Shown here: positions 51,940 to 62,601 of the stretch, one piece after another
Numbering within the stretch: position 1 is the first letter of the stretch
Layout: each line of letters opens with the position of its first letter
Origin: Hyphomicrobiales bacterium
Lineage (GTDB): Bacteria; Pseudomonadota; Alphaproteobacteria; Rhodospirillales; JACKKN01
Direction of reading: 5' to 3'
Assembly (NCBI GenBank): GCA_024236415.1
Contig: JACKKN010000005.1
Coordinates: 248,001-312,000 of the forward strand
DNA: 64,000 bases
Program-made: the position numbers and the translations under genes
Notes under the pieces: generated by a model
What the model was told of the DNA's origin: nothing
What the model saw: only the letters and a program-made list of their open reading frames with translations
The model's database searches: none

Positions 51940-52014
51940 TGGTGGGCGCGGCTGGGATTGAACCAGCGACCCCTGCCGTGTGAAGACAGTGCTCTCCCGC
52001 TGAGCTACGCGCCC
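51940..52014 (-). tRNA. tRNA-Val (anticodon CAC)
   Basis: 75 nt with encoded CCA. Acceptor stem GGGCGCG/CGCGCCC, D arm GCTC...GAGC, anticodon stem CTGTC/GGCAG around loop TTCACAC (anticodon CAC, codon GUG), T arm GCTGG TTCAATC CCAGC. The 3' 45 nt lie within the 46-bp repeat shared with 50744-50789, so this is the intact attachment site of the element. Confidence 0.95.
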
Positions 52015-52393
52015 CCGTTGGGGTGGGAGCCGACATATAGAGGGGGGCGCCGCGGGCTGTCAAGGGATTGCCGGCCGCGGCCCGGACGGCCGCCTGCCTG
52101 GCAAATGAATGTTGCAGAAATAAGTCGTTTTCATTTATTTTTATTTAATACGTTCTGTCGATATATTTTACAAATATTGATCTGAATTTTCTTTATTCAC
52201 ATACATGCAATAAAAATCCCCACCGAATCCAAATACCTGCCGAGTCTGGTCCGAATCTTGCGTCCCCGAAGGCCGGGCGGGCCGGCGGGCGCCGGCGCCG
52301 TATCAGCCAACGGGCCAGCCAACGGGCACGACCCGAAAAAACGATCGACAGTGCCGGGGCCGCGCGCCCTGGACCATGGGGAAAGGTGAAGTC
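52015..52393. other. 379-bp intergenic region with an AT-rich block
   Basis: The region between tRNA-Val and the PEP-CTERM gene holds no supported gene. 52105-52215 is strikingly AT-rich (runs such as TTTTCATTTATTTTTATTTAA), unlike the GC-rich neighbourhood; it may contain the promoter of the downstream gene, the upstream tRNA promoter, or more foreign DNA. Confidence 0.6.
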
Positions 52394-53995
52394 ATGCTGA
52401 ACAACAAGCGAGTGTGGGCGTCCTGCCTGCTGGCGGGGGCCTGCGCCCTGGCCCTGCCGTCGGCGTCGGCCCGGGCCATCGGCCTGGAGGCCGAGTTGCA
52501 GTGGCGGTTCGACCACAAGGCCGACGACGTCGGCGCCGCCACCACGTCGGAGATCGTCGCCTACGAGGACGGCAAGGTCTACGTCGCCGGCGGCGCCGGG
52601 GTCGACGTGCTGGACGCCGCCACCGGCGCCTACCTGGACACCATCGCCATCGACACCAACCTGTACGACGGGGTCAACAGCGTCGCGGTCAAGAACGGGG
52701 TGCTGGCCGCCGCCGTGGCCGCCAAGACCCATACCGACACCGGCGTGGTGATGCTGTTCGACACCTCGAACCTGGCCGCCGGCGGCACCACCGTGGGGGT
52801 CGGCGCAAACCCCGACATGGTGACCTTCACCGCCGACGGCAGCCGGGTGCTGGTGGCCAACGAGGGCGAGCCCAACAACGACTACACGGTGGACCCGGAA
52901 GGGTCCATCAGCGTCATCGACGTGGCCACCAAGACCGCCACCACCGCCGGCTTCAACGGCTATGACGCCCAGAAGACGGCGCTGATCGAGTCCGGCGTGC
53001 GCATCTTCGGCCCCGGGTCCAGCGTGTCCCAGGACGTGGAGCCCGAGTACATCGCCGTCAGCCCCGACGGCAAGACCGCCTACGTCACCCTGCAGGAGAA
53101 CAACGCCATCGCCATCGTCGACCTGAGCGGCCCGCCCACGGTCACCGACGTGGTGCCGCTGGGCTACAAGGACCATGGCCAGGCCGGCAACGAGATCGAC
53201 GTGACGGACGACGGGGTCTTCAACCTGGCCACCCAGCCCGACCTGTTCGGCATGTACCAGCCCGACGCCATCGCCGCCTTCCAGCAGGGCGGCATGACCT
53301 ACCTGGTCACCGCCAACGAGGGCGACGCCCGCGATTACGGCGGCACGCCCGGTTTCTCGGACGAGACCGAGGTCGGCGACGAGACCGTCGCCGCCGGCTC
53401 CGGCGTCAACGGTCTGCCGGGGAAGACCAAGATCACCTCGGCGCCGCCCCTGCTGGGCGGCACCACCGACCCCAACGGGGCCGGCATCAACGGCAGCGGC
53501 GAATACGAGCAGGCCTACATCTTCGGCGCCCGCTCGTTCTCGATCTGGGACGAGAACGGCAACCTGGTGTGGGATTCCGGGGCCATGATCGAGGAAATCC
53601 TGGCCAGCCAGTTCCCCGAGCTGTGGGCCGACGGCCGCGAGGACAACAAGGGCCCCGAGCCCGAGGGCGTGACGGTCGGCGAGATCAACGGCAAGACCTT
53701 CCTGTTCATCGGCCTGGAGCGGTCCAACGCGGTCATGTCCTTCTTCTTCAACGGCCTGGACATGATCGAGTTCGCCGGCATGATCTACGCCGCCGAGGAC
53801 GAAGGGCCCGAGGGCCTGCTGTTCGTCTCCGACGCGGTCAGCCCCGACGGCTACGCCTACCTGCTGATCGGCAACGAGGTCAGCGACACCACCACCGCCT
53901 ACCGCCTGTCCCAGGTGCCCGAGCCGGGCACCCTGGCCCTGCTGGCCGTGGGCCTGGCCGGCCTGGGCGTGGCGCGGCGTCGACGCCGGGCCTGA
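52394..53995 (+). CDS. Choice-of-anchor I / PEP-CTERM beta-propeller protein
   Basis: 533 residues. A signal peptide (CLLAGACALALPSASARA) precedes a beta-propeller-like body with repeated V-A-V/Y-I-A-V-S-P-D-G-K-T-A-Y-V segments (MVTFTADGSRVLVANEGEPN, VEPEYIAVSPDGKTAYVTLQ, TYLVTANEGDARDYGG, K-G-P-E-P-E-G-V-T). This is the choice-of-anchor I domain of large surface proteins. The C-terminus V-P-E-P-G-T-L-A-L-L-A-V-G-L-A-G plus R-R-R-R-R-A is a PEP-CTERM sorting signal. ATG 52394 is chosen over 52376 because AAAGGTGA is well placed. Confidence 0.88.
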   Translation: MLNNKRVWASCLLAGACALALPSASARAIGLEAELQWRFDHKADDVGAATTSEIVAYEDGKVYVAGGAGVDVLDAATGAYLDTIAIDTNLYDGVNSVAVKNGVLAAAVAAKTHTDTGVVMLFDTSNLAAGGTTVGVGANPDMVTFTADGSRVLVANEGEPNNDYTVDPEGSISVIDVATKTATTAGFNGYDAQKTALIESGVRIFGPGSSVSQDVEPEYIAVSPDGKTAYVTLQENNAIAIVDLSGPPTVTDVVPLGYKDHGQAGNEIDVTDDGVFNLATQPDLFGMYQPDAIAAFQQGGMTYLVTANEGDARDYGGTPGFSDETEVGDETVAAGSGVNGLPGKTKITSAPPLLGGTTDPNGAGINGSGEYEQAYIFGARSFSIWDENGNLVWDSGAMIEEILASQFPELWADGREDNKGPEPEGVTVGEINGKTFLFIGLERSNAVMSFFFNGLDMIEFAGMIYAAEDEGPEGLLFVSDAVSPDGYAYLLIGNEVSDTTTAYRLSQVPEPGTLALLAVGLAGLGVARRRRRA

Positions 53996-54032
53996 CCCCC
54001 GCCATTCCCCGGGGGTCCCCGCCCCCGTCCCG

Positions 54033-54058
54033 CGGCGGCCCGTCCGGGCCGCCGTTTT
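54033..54058. terminator. Terminator between convergent genes
   Basis: CGGCGGCCCG (54033-54042) pairs with CGGGCCGCCG (54045-54054), followed by TTTT on the plus strand; serves the choice-of-anchor gene and possibly gph. Confidence 0.8.
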
Positions 54059-54065
54059 CTTGCGC

Positions 54066-54767
54066 TCAGGCGGCCGTGGGGGCGAACAGGGCGTCGGCGG
54101 CGGCCACCAGGTCGTCGAAGTGGTCCAGCACCCGGTCGGCGCCCAGGTCGGCGCTGGGGGTGCGGGTGTAGCCGTAGGACATGACCATCACCGGCAGGCC
54201 GGCGGCCCGCGCCGCGGCCACGTCGTTGGCGTTGTCGCCCACCATCAGGGCCTCGTCCGGCCCGGCGCCCAACTGTTTCAGGACCGACAGCAGCATGCCG
54301 GGGGCCGGCTTGCGCACGCCGGGGATGGAGTCGCCCCCCACCACGGCGCCCATGAACCGGCGCAGGCCCAGCTCCTCCAGGATCTCCATGGTCGGCACGT
54401 AGGGCTTGTTGGTGCAGACCCCCAGGCCGATGCCGCGGTCGCGCAGCACGGTCAGGGCCCGCTCGACCCCCGGGTACACGCGCGTGTCCACCGCCGCCTT
54501 GCCCTCGTAGTGGCCCAGGAAGCGGGCCGTCAGGGCGTCCAGGTCGCCGTCGGGGGCGGCCGGGCCGGTGGCGGCGAAGGCCCGCTCGACCAGCTTGCGG
54601 GCGCCGTCGCCGATCATCATCGTCACCGCCGCCAGGTCCAGGTCCGCCCGCCCGTCCTCGGCCAGCAGGCGGTTGACCGCGGCACGCAGGTCCGGGGCGC
54701 TGTCGATCAGGGTGCCGTCCAGGTCGAAGACGACGGCGCGCAGGGCGCGCGCGGCGGAACGGGGCAT
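54066..54767 (-). CDS. gph: HAD-family phosphoglycolate phosphatase
   Basis: 233 residues. HAD motifs: VVFDLDGTLIDSAPDLRAAV (nucleophile and acid Asp), V-C-T-N-K-P motif 2, R-K-P-A-P-G-M-L with the motif 3 Lys, and L-M-V-G-D-N-A-N-D motif 4. The cap domain (about 20-90) and overall length suit Gph, which removes 2-phosphoglycolate; other HAD phosphatases are possible. GGAGA precedes ATG 54767. Divergent from glmU by 163 bp. Confidence 0.85.
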   Translation of the reverse strand: MPRSAARALRAVVFDLDGTLIDSAPDLRAAVNRLLAEDGRADLDLAAVTMMIGDGARKLVERAFAATGPAAPDGDLDALTARFLGHYEGKAAVDTRVYPGVERALTVLRDRGIGLGVCTNKPYVPTMEILEELGLRRFMGAVVGGDSIPGVRKPAPGMLLSVLKQLGAGPDEALMVGDNANDVAAARAAGLPVMVMSYGYTRTPSADLGADRVLDHFDDLVAAADALFAPTAA

Positions 54768-54930
54768 GGCGGCGATCTCCCTCTTTTCAATTTATTAGGG
54801 GGTTCTAATGGAATCGGGCGGCGGCGGCAAGGCCCGGGGCGGCGGCGCATCTTCCCCTTGGCGCCGGGGGCCGCTTGTGGCAAGGTCTAGGCCGATTCCC
54901 TGTAACGGTGACCGCCCCGCCCACCCGCAC

Positions 54931-56292
54931 ATGACAGACCGCAAGACAGCCGCCATCATCCTCGCCGCGGGCCTGGGCACGCGGATGAAGTCGGACCTGC
55001 CCAAGGTGATGCACCCCCTGGCCGGCCGGCCCATGGTCAGCCACCTGCTGGACAGCATCGCCACCCAGGACCCGGACCGGGTGGTGGCGGTGATCGGCGA
55101 GGGCATGGACCAGGTGGCCGCGGCCGTGGCCCCGCACCGCACGGCGATCCAGGTCGAGCGCCTGGGCACCGCCCACGCCGTGCTGGCGGCGCGCCAGGCC
55201 CTGGGCGACTTTCCCGGCGACGTCCTGGTGCTGTACGGCGACACGCCCCTGATCTCGCCCGAGACCCTGGCCCGCATGCTCGACGCCCGCCGCGGCGCGG
55301 CGGACCCGGCGGTGGTGGTGCTGGGCTTCCGCCCCGCCGACCCCGGCGCCTACGGCCGCCTGGTGACCGGCGCCGACGGCGGCCTGGAGGCCATCGTCGA
55401 GTTCAAGGACGCGACGCCGGAGCAGGCGGCCATCGACCTGTGCAACTCGGGGGTCATGGCCATCGACGGCACCTGCCTGTGGCCGCTGCTGGACCGGGTC
55501 GGCAACGACAACGCCAAGGGCGAGTACTACCTGACCGACATCGTCGCCCTGGCCCGGGCCGACGGCCGCGCCTGCGCCGTGGTCGAGGGCCACGAGGACG
55601 AGCTGTTGGGGGTCAACTCGCGGGCCGAGCTGGCCGACGCCGAGTGGATCGTGCAGGAGCGCATCCGCCGCTACATGATGGACAGCGGCGTCACCCTCAT
55701 GGACCCGGCCACCACCTTCTTCAGCTTCGACACCCAGATCGGCCGCGACACCACCATCGAGCCCAACGTGGTGATCCGCCCCGGCGTCACCGTGGGCCAG
55801 GGGGTGACCATCCGCGCCTTCTCGCACCTGGAGGGCGCGGCGGTGGCCGACGGGGCCCAGGTCGGCCCCTTCGCCCGCCTGCGCCCCGGCGCCATGATCG
55901 GCGAGCACGCGCGGGTCGGCAACTACGTGGAGATCAAGAACGCCACCGTCGAGCCCGGCGCCAAGGTCAACCACCTGACCTACATCGGCGACGCCCGCAT
56001 CGGCGCCAAGGCCAACGTGGGCGCCGGCACCATCACCTGCAACTACGACGGTTTCACCAAGGGGCACACGGACATCGGCGCCGGCGCCTTCATCGGCTCG
56101 AACACCGCCCTGGTGGCGCCCGTGAAGGTGGGCGACGGGGCCATCGTCGGCGCCGGCAGCGTGGTCACCACCGACGTGCCGGCCGACGCCCTGGCCGTGA
56201 CCCGGGCCCCGCAGCAGGACCTGCCCGGCTGGGCCAAGGGATTCCGAGAACGGAAATCCGCCGAGAAGGCGGCGAAGCAGAAGAAAGGGTAA
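54931..56292 (+). CDS. glmU: Bifunctional N-acetylglucosamine-1-phosphate uridyltransferase / glucosamine-1-phosphate acetyltransferase
   Basis: 453 residues. N-terminal uridyltransferase: IILAAGLGTRMKSDLPKVMH, then R-L-G-T-A-H-A-V and V-L-Y-G-D-T-P-L. C-terminal left-handed beta-helix with hexapeptide repeats (TIEPNVVIRPGVTVGQGVTI), VGNYVEIKNATVEPGAKVNH and C-N-Y-D-G-F-T-K. It makes UDP-GlcNAc for peptidoglycan and LPS in two steps. It lies 6 nt before glmS, forming the classic amino-sugar operon. Confidence 0.97.
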   Translation: MTDRKTAAIILAAGLGTRMKSDLPKVMHPLAGRPMVSHLLDSIATQDPDRVVAVIGEGMDQVAAAVAPHRTAIQVERLGTAHAVLAARQALGDFPGDVLVLYGDTPLISPETLARMLDARRGAADPAVVVLGFRPADPGAYGRLVTGADGGLEAIVEFKDATPEQAAIDLCNSGVMAIDGTCLWPLLDRVGNDNAKGEYYLTDIVALARADGRACAVVEGHEDELLGVNSRAELADAEWIVQERIRRYMMDSGVTLMDPATTFFSFDTQIGRDTTIEPNVVIRPGVTVGQGVTIRAFSHLEGAAVADGAQVGPFARLRPGAMIGEHARVGNYVEIKNATVEPGAKVNHLTYIGDARIGAKANVGAGTITCNYDGFTKGHTDIGAGAFIGSNTALVAPVKVGDGAIVGAGSVVTTDVPADALAVTRAPQQDLPGWAKGFRERKSAEKAAKQKKG

Positions 56293-56298
56293 CAGCCC

Positions 56299-58122
<1,824 letters not shown>

Positions 58123-58139
58123 CCCCAAAGGAGGCCGCC

Positions 58140-58511
58140 ATGGTCCGCGCCATCCGACTGCTTGCTTCGGCCCTGCTGGTTTCCGCCATCGCCGGCGGCG
58201 CCGCCGCCGCCGAGGGGGATCAGGCGACCCTGGAGCAATGCGCCCAGAACTACGGCGCCTGCATGGCCGACTGCGCCAGCGCCCACCCCGGCGAGCCGGG
58301 CAAGCCCAACGCCGCCATGGCCGCCTGCGAGGGCGGCTGCGCCGGCAAGCGCGCCGTGTGCGAGGTCGAGGCCGGCTACGACCGGGCCAAGCCCTGGGTC
58401 AAGGAGAAGTACGAGAAGTCCAAGAAGTACCTGCAGGACCTGTGGCGCGAGCACATGGACGACAAGGAGCCCGCCCCCGAGCCCAAGAAGGGCGAGGGCA
58501 AGGCCATCTGA
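58140..58511 (+). CDS. Small secreted Cys-rich protein downstream of glmS
   Basis: 123 residues, family not recognised. A signal peptide (LLASALLVSAIAGGAAAAEG) precedes a core with seven Cys around YGACMADCASAHPGEPG and EGGCAGKRAVCEVEAGYD, then a Lys/Glu-rich amphipathic helix. AAAGGAGG lies 6 nt before ATG 58140 and glmS ends 17 bp upstream, so it is probably in the glmUS transcript. Likely a disulfide-bonded periplasmic protein. Confidence 0.7.
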   Translation: MVRAIRLLASALLVSAIAGGAAAAEGDQATLEQCAQNYGACMADCASAHPGEPGKPNAAMAACEGGCAGKRAVCEVEAGYDRAKPWVKEKYEKSKKYLQDLWREHMDDKEPAPEPKKGEGKAI

Positions 58512-58535
58512 CCCGGCGCTGACCGGGCCGGCGCC

Positions 58536-59420
58536 TCACAGGGCCTGGAAACTCTCGACGATATGGGTGGCGAAGGCCTTGCCGGCCGGGTCCAGGTTGG
58601 CCGACCGGTACAGCACCGTGCTGTTCTGGCCCAGGGGCGGCAGGCCCTCCTCGGCGCCCAGGACCCTGAGCGGCGGGGCCACCAGGCTGGCGGTCATGGG
58701 GGCGATGGCCAGGTCGGCCAGCAGGGCCGCCACCTGGCCGGCGCAATGCTCGCTGGTATAGGCGACGCGATAGCCCATGCCGGCCCGGTCCAGCGCCGCC
58801 AGGGCCTGGGCCCGCCACGGGCAGCCGTTGGCCGCCAGGGCCAGGGGCAGGGGGTCGCGTTCGTGGGCGATGCCGCCGCGCAGGCCCACCCAGACCAGGT
58901 TCTCGGCGTGCATCAGCTCGCCGGGGCCCGGCGGCTCGTCGACGCAGCCGTCGGTGACCACGGCCAGGTCCAGGTCGCCGCGGGCGAACCTTTCCACCAG
59001 CTCGACGCTGGTGCGCAGGGTCACGTTGACCTCCACGTGGGGGCAGCTCTCGGCGAAGCGGGTCAGGATGCCGGGCAGGTAACGGGTGCCGAAGTCCTCG
59101 GGCGCGCCGAAGTTGACCACGCCGCGGTCCGGGGTGTCGAGGAACCGCGACACCGCCTCGCGGTTCAGGCGCAGCATGCGCCGGGCGTAGCTGAGCAGGG
59201 CCTCGCCGTCCGCGGTCAGGCTGACGCTGCGCCCCTCGCGCAGGAACAGGGACCGGCCCAGCATCTCCTCCAGCCGCTTCACCTGCATGCTGACCGCCGA
59301 GGGGGTGCGGAACACCCAGTCGGCGGCGCGGGTGAAGCTGCCGGTGTCGGCGATGGCCACGAAGGTGCGCAGCAGGTCCGTTTCCAGCAGCGGGAAGCCG
59401 TCGTTGCGGTCGCCGTCCAT
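58536..59420 (-). CDS. LysR-family transcriptional regulator
   Basis: 294 residues. The N-terminal winged HTH is typical: LLRTFVAIADTGSFTRAADW, then VFRTPSAVSMQVKRLEEMLG and R-S-L-F-L-R-E-G-R. The effector domain contains VNFGAPEDFGTRYLPGILTR and DLDLAVVTDGCVDEP. The effector is unknown. ATG 59420 has AAGGAAGGG upstream. It is divergent from the 92-residue protein and the proline racemase family gene, which it may regulate through TTCAA-N5-TTGAA at 59433-59447. Confidence 0.93.
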   Translation of the reverse strand: MDGDRNDGFPLLETDLLRTFVAIADTGSFTRAADWVFRTPSAVSMQVKRLEEMLGRSLFLREGRSVSLTADGEALLSYARRMLRLNREAVSRFLDTPDRGVVNFGAPEDFGTRYLPGILTRFAESCPHVEVNVTLRTSVELVERFARGDLDLAVVTDGCVDEPPGPGELMHAENLVWVGLRGGIAHERDPLPLALAANGCPWRAQALAALDRAGMGYRVAYTSEHCAGQVAALLADLAIAPMTASLVAPPLRVLGAEEGLPPLGQNSTVLYRSANLDPAGKAFATHIVESFQAL

Positions 59421-59432
59421 GGCACCCTTCCT

Positions 59433-59447
59433 TTCAAAAATATTGAA
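59433..59447. promoter_or_regulatory. Putative LysR-type binding site
   Basis: TTCAAAAATATTGAA is an interrupted palindrome of the T-N11-A class, 13 bp upstream of the LysR start; GTTCGATTGAAC at 59468-59479 is a second small palindrome in the same intergenic region. Confidence 0.5.
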
Positions 59448-59536
59448 CCGAAGGATAAGATCTTTTCGTTCGATTGAACAGACAAATGACCGCATATATG
59501 CCTTCGCACGCAAGAACGCGACGAAGGAGTAGTCCC

Positions 59537-59815
59537 ATGACGACCGCCACCCTGAACAACATCCTGGTCTTCCGCCGCCTGGGGTTCCTGGCCGTGCACG
59601 GCGGGTTTCCGGGCCGGCTGCGCGCCTTTCTGGCCAGCGCCCTGGCGCGCCTGGCGCCGCGGCCCGACGCCCTGTCGCGCGACCGCCGGCCCGATCCCCT
59701 GGTGCCGGGCCCCACGGTGGCCCCCCTGCAGGACGTCAACGGGGCGCTGATCCTCATGGACGCGGCCCGCCGCCGCGCCGCCACGGACGCCACCGCCCGC
59801 CGCCGCCATCCCTAG
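59537..59815 (+). CDS. Small basic protein of unknown function
   Basis: 92 residues, beginning MTTATLNNILVFRRLGFLAV. It is rich in Arg and Ala with no signal peptide or motif I recognise; the middle (FPGRLRAFLASALARLAPRP) could form an amphipathic helix. GAAGGAGT precedes ATG 59537 at 5-6 nt. It is divergent from the LysR gene and 59 bp before the racemase family gene, so it may be co-transcribed with it. Confidence 0.6.
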   Translation: MTTATLNNILVFRRLGFLAVHGGFPGRLRAFLASALARLAPRPDALSRDRRPDPLVPGPTVAPLQDVNGALILMDAARRRAATDATARRRHP

Positions 59816-59874
59816 CCAGGCACCGCGGTGCCGTCTACCATGCGCTTCGGCAACGGGGCCGGGGAGGCAGCGGC

Positions 59875-60912
59875 ATGCTCAGCACGCGCACCATCACCGT
59901 GGTCGGCTGCCACGCCGAGGGCGAGGTGGGCCGGGTCATCACCGGGGGCGTCCTGCCGCCGCCGGGGGACACGGTGTTCGACCAGCGCACCTACCTGAAA
60001 CGGCACGGCGACGACCTGCGCCGCCTCTTGCTGTTCGAGCCCCGGGGCGGCGCCTTCGTCCACGTCAACCTGGTGGTGCCGGCCAAGACCCCCGGCGCCG
60101 CCGCCGGCTTCATCATCATGGAGCCCGACGACTACCCGCCCATGTCCGGCTCCAACTCCATGTGCGTGGCCACGGTGCTGCTGGAAACGGGCATGGTGGC
60201 CATGACCGAGCCGCAAACCCGCCTGGTCCTGGACGCGCCGGCGGGGCCCGTCACCGTGGTCGCCGACTGCGCCGGCGGCAAGGTGCGGCGGGTGCGGGTG
60301 ACCAACGTGCCCAGCTTCGTGTTCAAGCTGGACGCCGCGGTGGAGGTGCCGGGCCTGGCCACGGTGACGGCCGACCTGGCCTATGGCGGCGACACCTTCG
60401 CCATCGTCGACGCGCCGGGGCTGGGCTTCGCCCTGACCCGCGACGAGGCCCGCGACCTGGTGGAGACCGGCGAGCGCATCAAGGCCGCCGTCAACGACCA
60501 GCACGCCATCGTCCACCCCGAGAACCCGGCCATCGACTTCGTGTCCTTCGTCCAGTTCGCGGCCCCGGTGGAGGTCGACGCCCAGGGCCGCAAGTCGGGG
60601 CGCAACACGGTGGTGATCTCGCCCGGCAAGCTGGACCGGTCGCCCACCGGCACCGGCTGCTCGGCGCGCCTGGCGGTGCTGCACGCCCGCGGCCGGGTGG
60701 CGGTGGGCGAGGATTACGTGGGCCGCTCGATCCTGGACACCGAGTTCCACTGCCGCATCGAGTCCGAGACCACCGTCGGCGGCGCCCCGGCCGTGGTGCC
60801 CAGCATCGCCGGCCGAACCTGGATCACCGGCGTCCACCAGTACATGCTGGACCCCGACGACCCCTTCCCCGCCGGCTACACCCTGAACGACACCTGGTTC
60901 CGGGCGCTCTAA
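59875..60912 (+). CDS. Proline racemase family protein, Ser/Cys type
   Basis: 345 residues. The first catalytic block reads P-P-M-S-G-S-N-S-M with Ser91 where proline racemase has Cys; the second, S-P-T-G-T-G-C-S-A-R, keeps Cys262. Ser/Cys members include 4-hydroxyproline 2-epimerases and trans-3-hydroxy-L-proline dehydratases; which activity applies cannot be read here. V-V-G-C-H-A-E-G-E-V-G and N-D-Q-H-A-I-V-H-P are family segments. GGGGAGG precedes ATG 59875. A LysR regulator is nearby. The stop overlaps the convergent kinase-like gene by 4 nt. Confidence 0.88.
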   Translation: MLSTRTITVVGCHAEGEVGRVITGGVLPPPGDTVFDQRTYLKRHGDDLRRLLLFEPRGGAFVHVNLVVPAKTPGAAAGFIIMEPDDYPPMSGSNSMCVATVLLETGMVAMTEPQTRLVLDAPAGPVTVVADCAGGKVRRVRVTNVPSFVFKLDAAVEVPGLATVTADLAYGGDTFAIVDAPGLGFALTRDEARDLVETGERIKAAVNDQHAIVHPENPAIDFVSFVQFAAPVEVDAQGRKSGRNTVVISPGKLDRSPTGTGCSARLAVLHARGRVAVGEDYVGRSILDTEFHCRIESETTVGGAPAVVPSIAGRTWITGVHQYMLDPDDPFPAGYTLNDTWFRAL

Positions 60913-61802
60913 GATTCTCCATGGGAGGGCGCCAGCAGACTGGCCGCCGTCTTCTCCAACACCCTGACGACGGCCTGGGCATAACCCAGACGGACCTTGA
61001 GGTCGATGAACGCGCAAACGTGCAGCGGCGCGAAGGTCCAGTATTGGTCCCACGACAGGCCCAGGGCCGCGAGGCCCGCGTCGACAATGGCCGCCAGGTC
61101 CGCGGGAGCGCGGCGGTCCCGCAATGCCGCCAGGGCGGCGCCATCGTGGCCCAGGCAGGAACTGACGAAGGTCGTCACATCCGTGCCGGGGGTGGTGATG
61201 CGGCCGTAGTCCTCCCAATCGAAGATGAGGATGCCGCCCGAGTCCGTGCGCAGGCCCAGATTATAGATGACGAAATCCGAATGCTGCGGCGCCAGCGGCA
61301 GGCGGTCCAGGGCCGAAAGGTCCACCCGGTCCAGGCAGCGGGCCAGGCCAGCGCGCAGGTCCTCTGACGGCAGGGTGTCGACGAGCCGCCGCAGGTACGG
61401 TCCGTGGCCCCGGGCCATTCCGTCCGCCGTGGCCCGTGCGAGCGAGTAGGCGGTCAATCGGCGCAAGGCGTCGCTGACCAGGCCAATGCGCCCGGGCACC
61501 AGGTCGCGGGTCAGCTTCGCGTGGGGGACCGTGGCGCAGACCAGCAGGTACATGTCCCCCCGCCAACCGGCCCACAGGGGTGCCGGCACCAGGTCGCCCA
61601 GGTCCCGGTGCGCGTCGGCGAGGGCGCGGGCCTCGTTCTCGCCTCGATCGTCGAAAAAGGTTTTGACCGATAGCTCGGTGCCGTCACGGCGATCCTTCAT
61701 GTGCAGGGAGACGTTCTTGCCCACCTCGACCATGTAGTCGGCGGCCAGGCCGCCCGGCAGGAGGTCCAAACCCTGGACGGCCTGCAGAATGGCCTCGATC
61801 AT
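60909..61802 (-). CDS. Aminoglycoside/choline-kinase-fold phosphotransferase
   Basis: 297 residues. The active-site loop is QHSDFVIYNLGL (H-x-D-x4-N, Brenner motif) and the metal motif F-D-W-E-D-Y-G follows, both diagnostic of the APH/choline kinase fold. An N-lobe Lys is likely in E-L-S-V-K-T-F-F. The substrate is unknown. The start ATG 61802 overlaps the upstream methyltransferase stop (ATGA). It is third in a methyltransferase/methyltransferase/kinase operon. Confidence 0.75.
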   Translation of the reverse strand: MIEAILQAVQGLDLLPGGLAADYMVEVGKNVSLHMKDRRDGTELSVKTFFDDRGENEARALADAHRDLGDLVPAPLWAGWRGDMYLLVCATVPHAKLTRDLVPGRIGLVSDALRRLTAYSLARATADGMARGHGPYLRRLVDTLPSEDLRAGLARCLDRVDLSALDRLPLAPQHSDFVIYNLGLRTDSGGILIFDWEDYGRITTPGTDVTTFVSSCLGHDGAALAALRDRRAPADLAAIVDAGLAALGLSWDQYWTFAPLHVCAFIDLKVRLGYAQAVVRVLEKTAASLLAPSHGES

Positions 61803-62578
61803 GCCGTTGATACTGCAATGAAGGCCGGTTCCAGGTACGGGCGCAGGTGAACGGCGTCGACCATCCGAATGGCCCAACGGTGCACCGCCGAGCCGCTCTG
61901 CTGGGCGAGCCGGAAGCGGCGGTAGAAGACGTCGGAGGCGCGGCCACCCAGGGGAACCGCTTTCACCGGGCAGTTGATCTCCGGCAGCATGGAAAAGGTA
62001 TGCACGTCCCGGAATCCGGCGGCGGCAAGGTGGCCGACCACGGCCCCCGGGCGCCAGGCGAAGCCGGTGACGAGGCCGGCAAGCCGGCTCGGACCGGCGG
62101 CCCGGATGCGCTGGCTGTCGTAAGGATTCCGCCAGGTCAGGCTCACCATGCCGCCGGGCCGAAGGATGGCCCGGACGGTCGCCAGGACCTGGGCCAGGTC
62201 GGCCCGGCCTCCAGGCCCGTCGGGGGCGTAGACGTCGTGGACGACAACGGCGTCAAACCCCTCGGCCACCGCACGCCGGTCTCCGATGCAGGTCACGACC
62301 AGACCCACGCCACCGCCGGCCGCCGGAACGACCACCCTGCCCGCCGCCGGCGCCGCCGGGTCCCCGGCGGCGCCGGCCATGACCATGGGGAAGGCGCGGA
62401 CGTCGCGGCGGCACTGCCGCAGGCCTCCGGATACCGGATCCTGGCCCCAATGGAGCACGGCGATGTTCAGGGCGCTGTCCGGCAGCAACAGGTCATGCAT
62501 CAGCGACGCCCCCATGACGAAATGGGGGTCCTGCGCTGCGCGGAAGGCAACAGGGTCGGAGCGACTTGTCCCGTCCAT
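61799..62578 (-). CDS. SAM-dependent methyltransferase-like protein
   Basis: 259 residues. The second half of a class I methyltransferase fold is visible: FDAVVVHDVYAP, then V-L-A-T-V-R-A-I-L-R-P-G-G-M-V-S-L-T-W-R-N-P, and a C-terminal substrate-binding section. The glycine-rich motif I is weak (P-A-A-G-G-G-V-G-L-V-V), so cofactor binding is less certain than in the neighbour. Start ATG 62578, 23 nt after the preceding gene. Confidence 0.6.
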   Translation of the reverse strand: MDGTSRSDPVAFRAAQDPHFVMGASLMHDLLLPDSALNIAVLHWGQDPVSGGLRQCRRDVRAFPMVMAGAAGDPAAPAAGRVVVPAAGGGVGLVVTCIGDRRAVAEGFDAVVVHDVYAPDGPGGRADLAQVLATVRAILRPGGMVSLTWRNPYDSQRIRAAGPSRLAGLVTGFAWRPGAVVGHLAAAGFRDVHTFSMLPEINCPVKAVPLGGRASDVFYRRFRLAQQSGSAVHRWAIRMVDAVHLRPYLEPAFIAVSTA

Positions 62579-62601
62579 GGCGGCAGCCCCCCCCCGGCGC
62601 C

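Noticed and set aside
56293..56298. glmS ribozyme
   Set aside because: glmU ends 6 nt before glmS, leaving no room for the ribozyme, which is in any case a Gram-positive feature.
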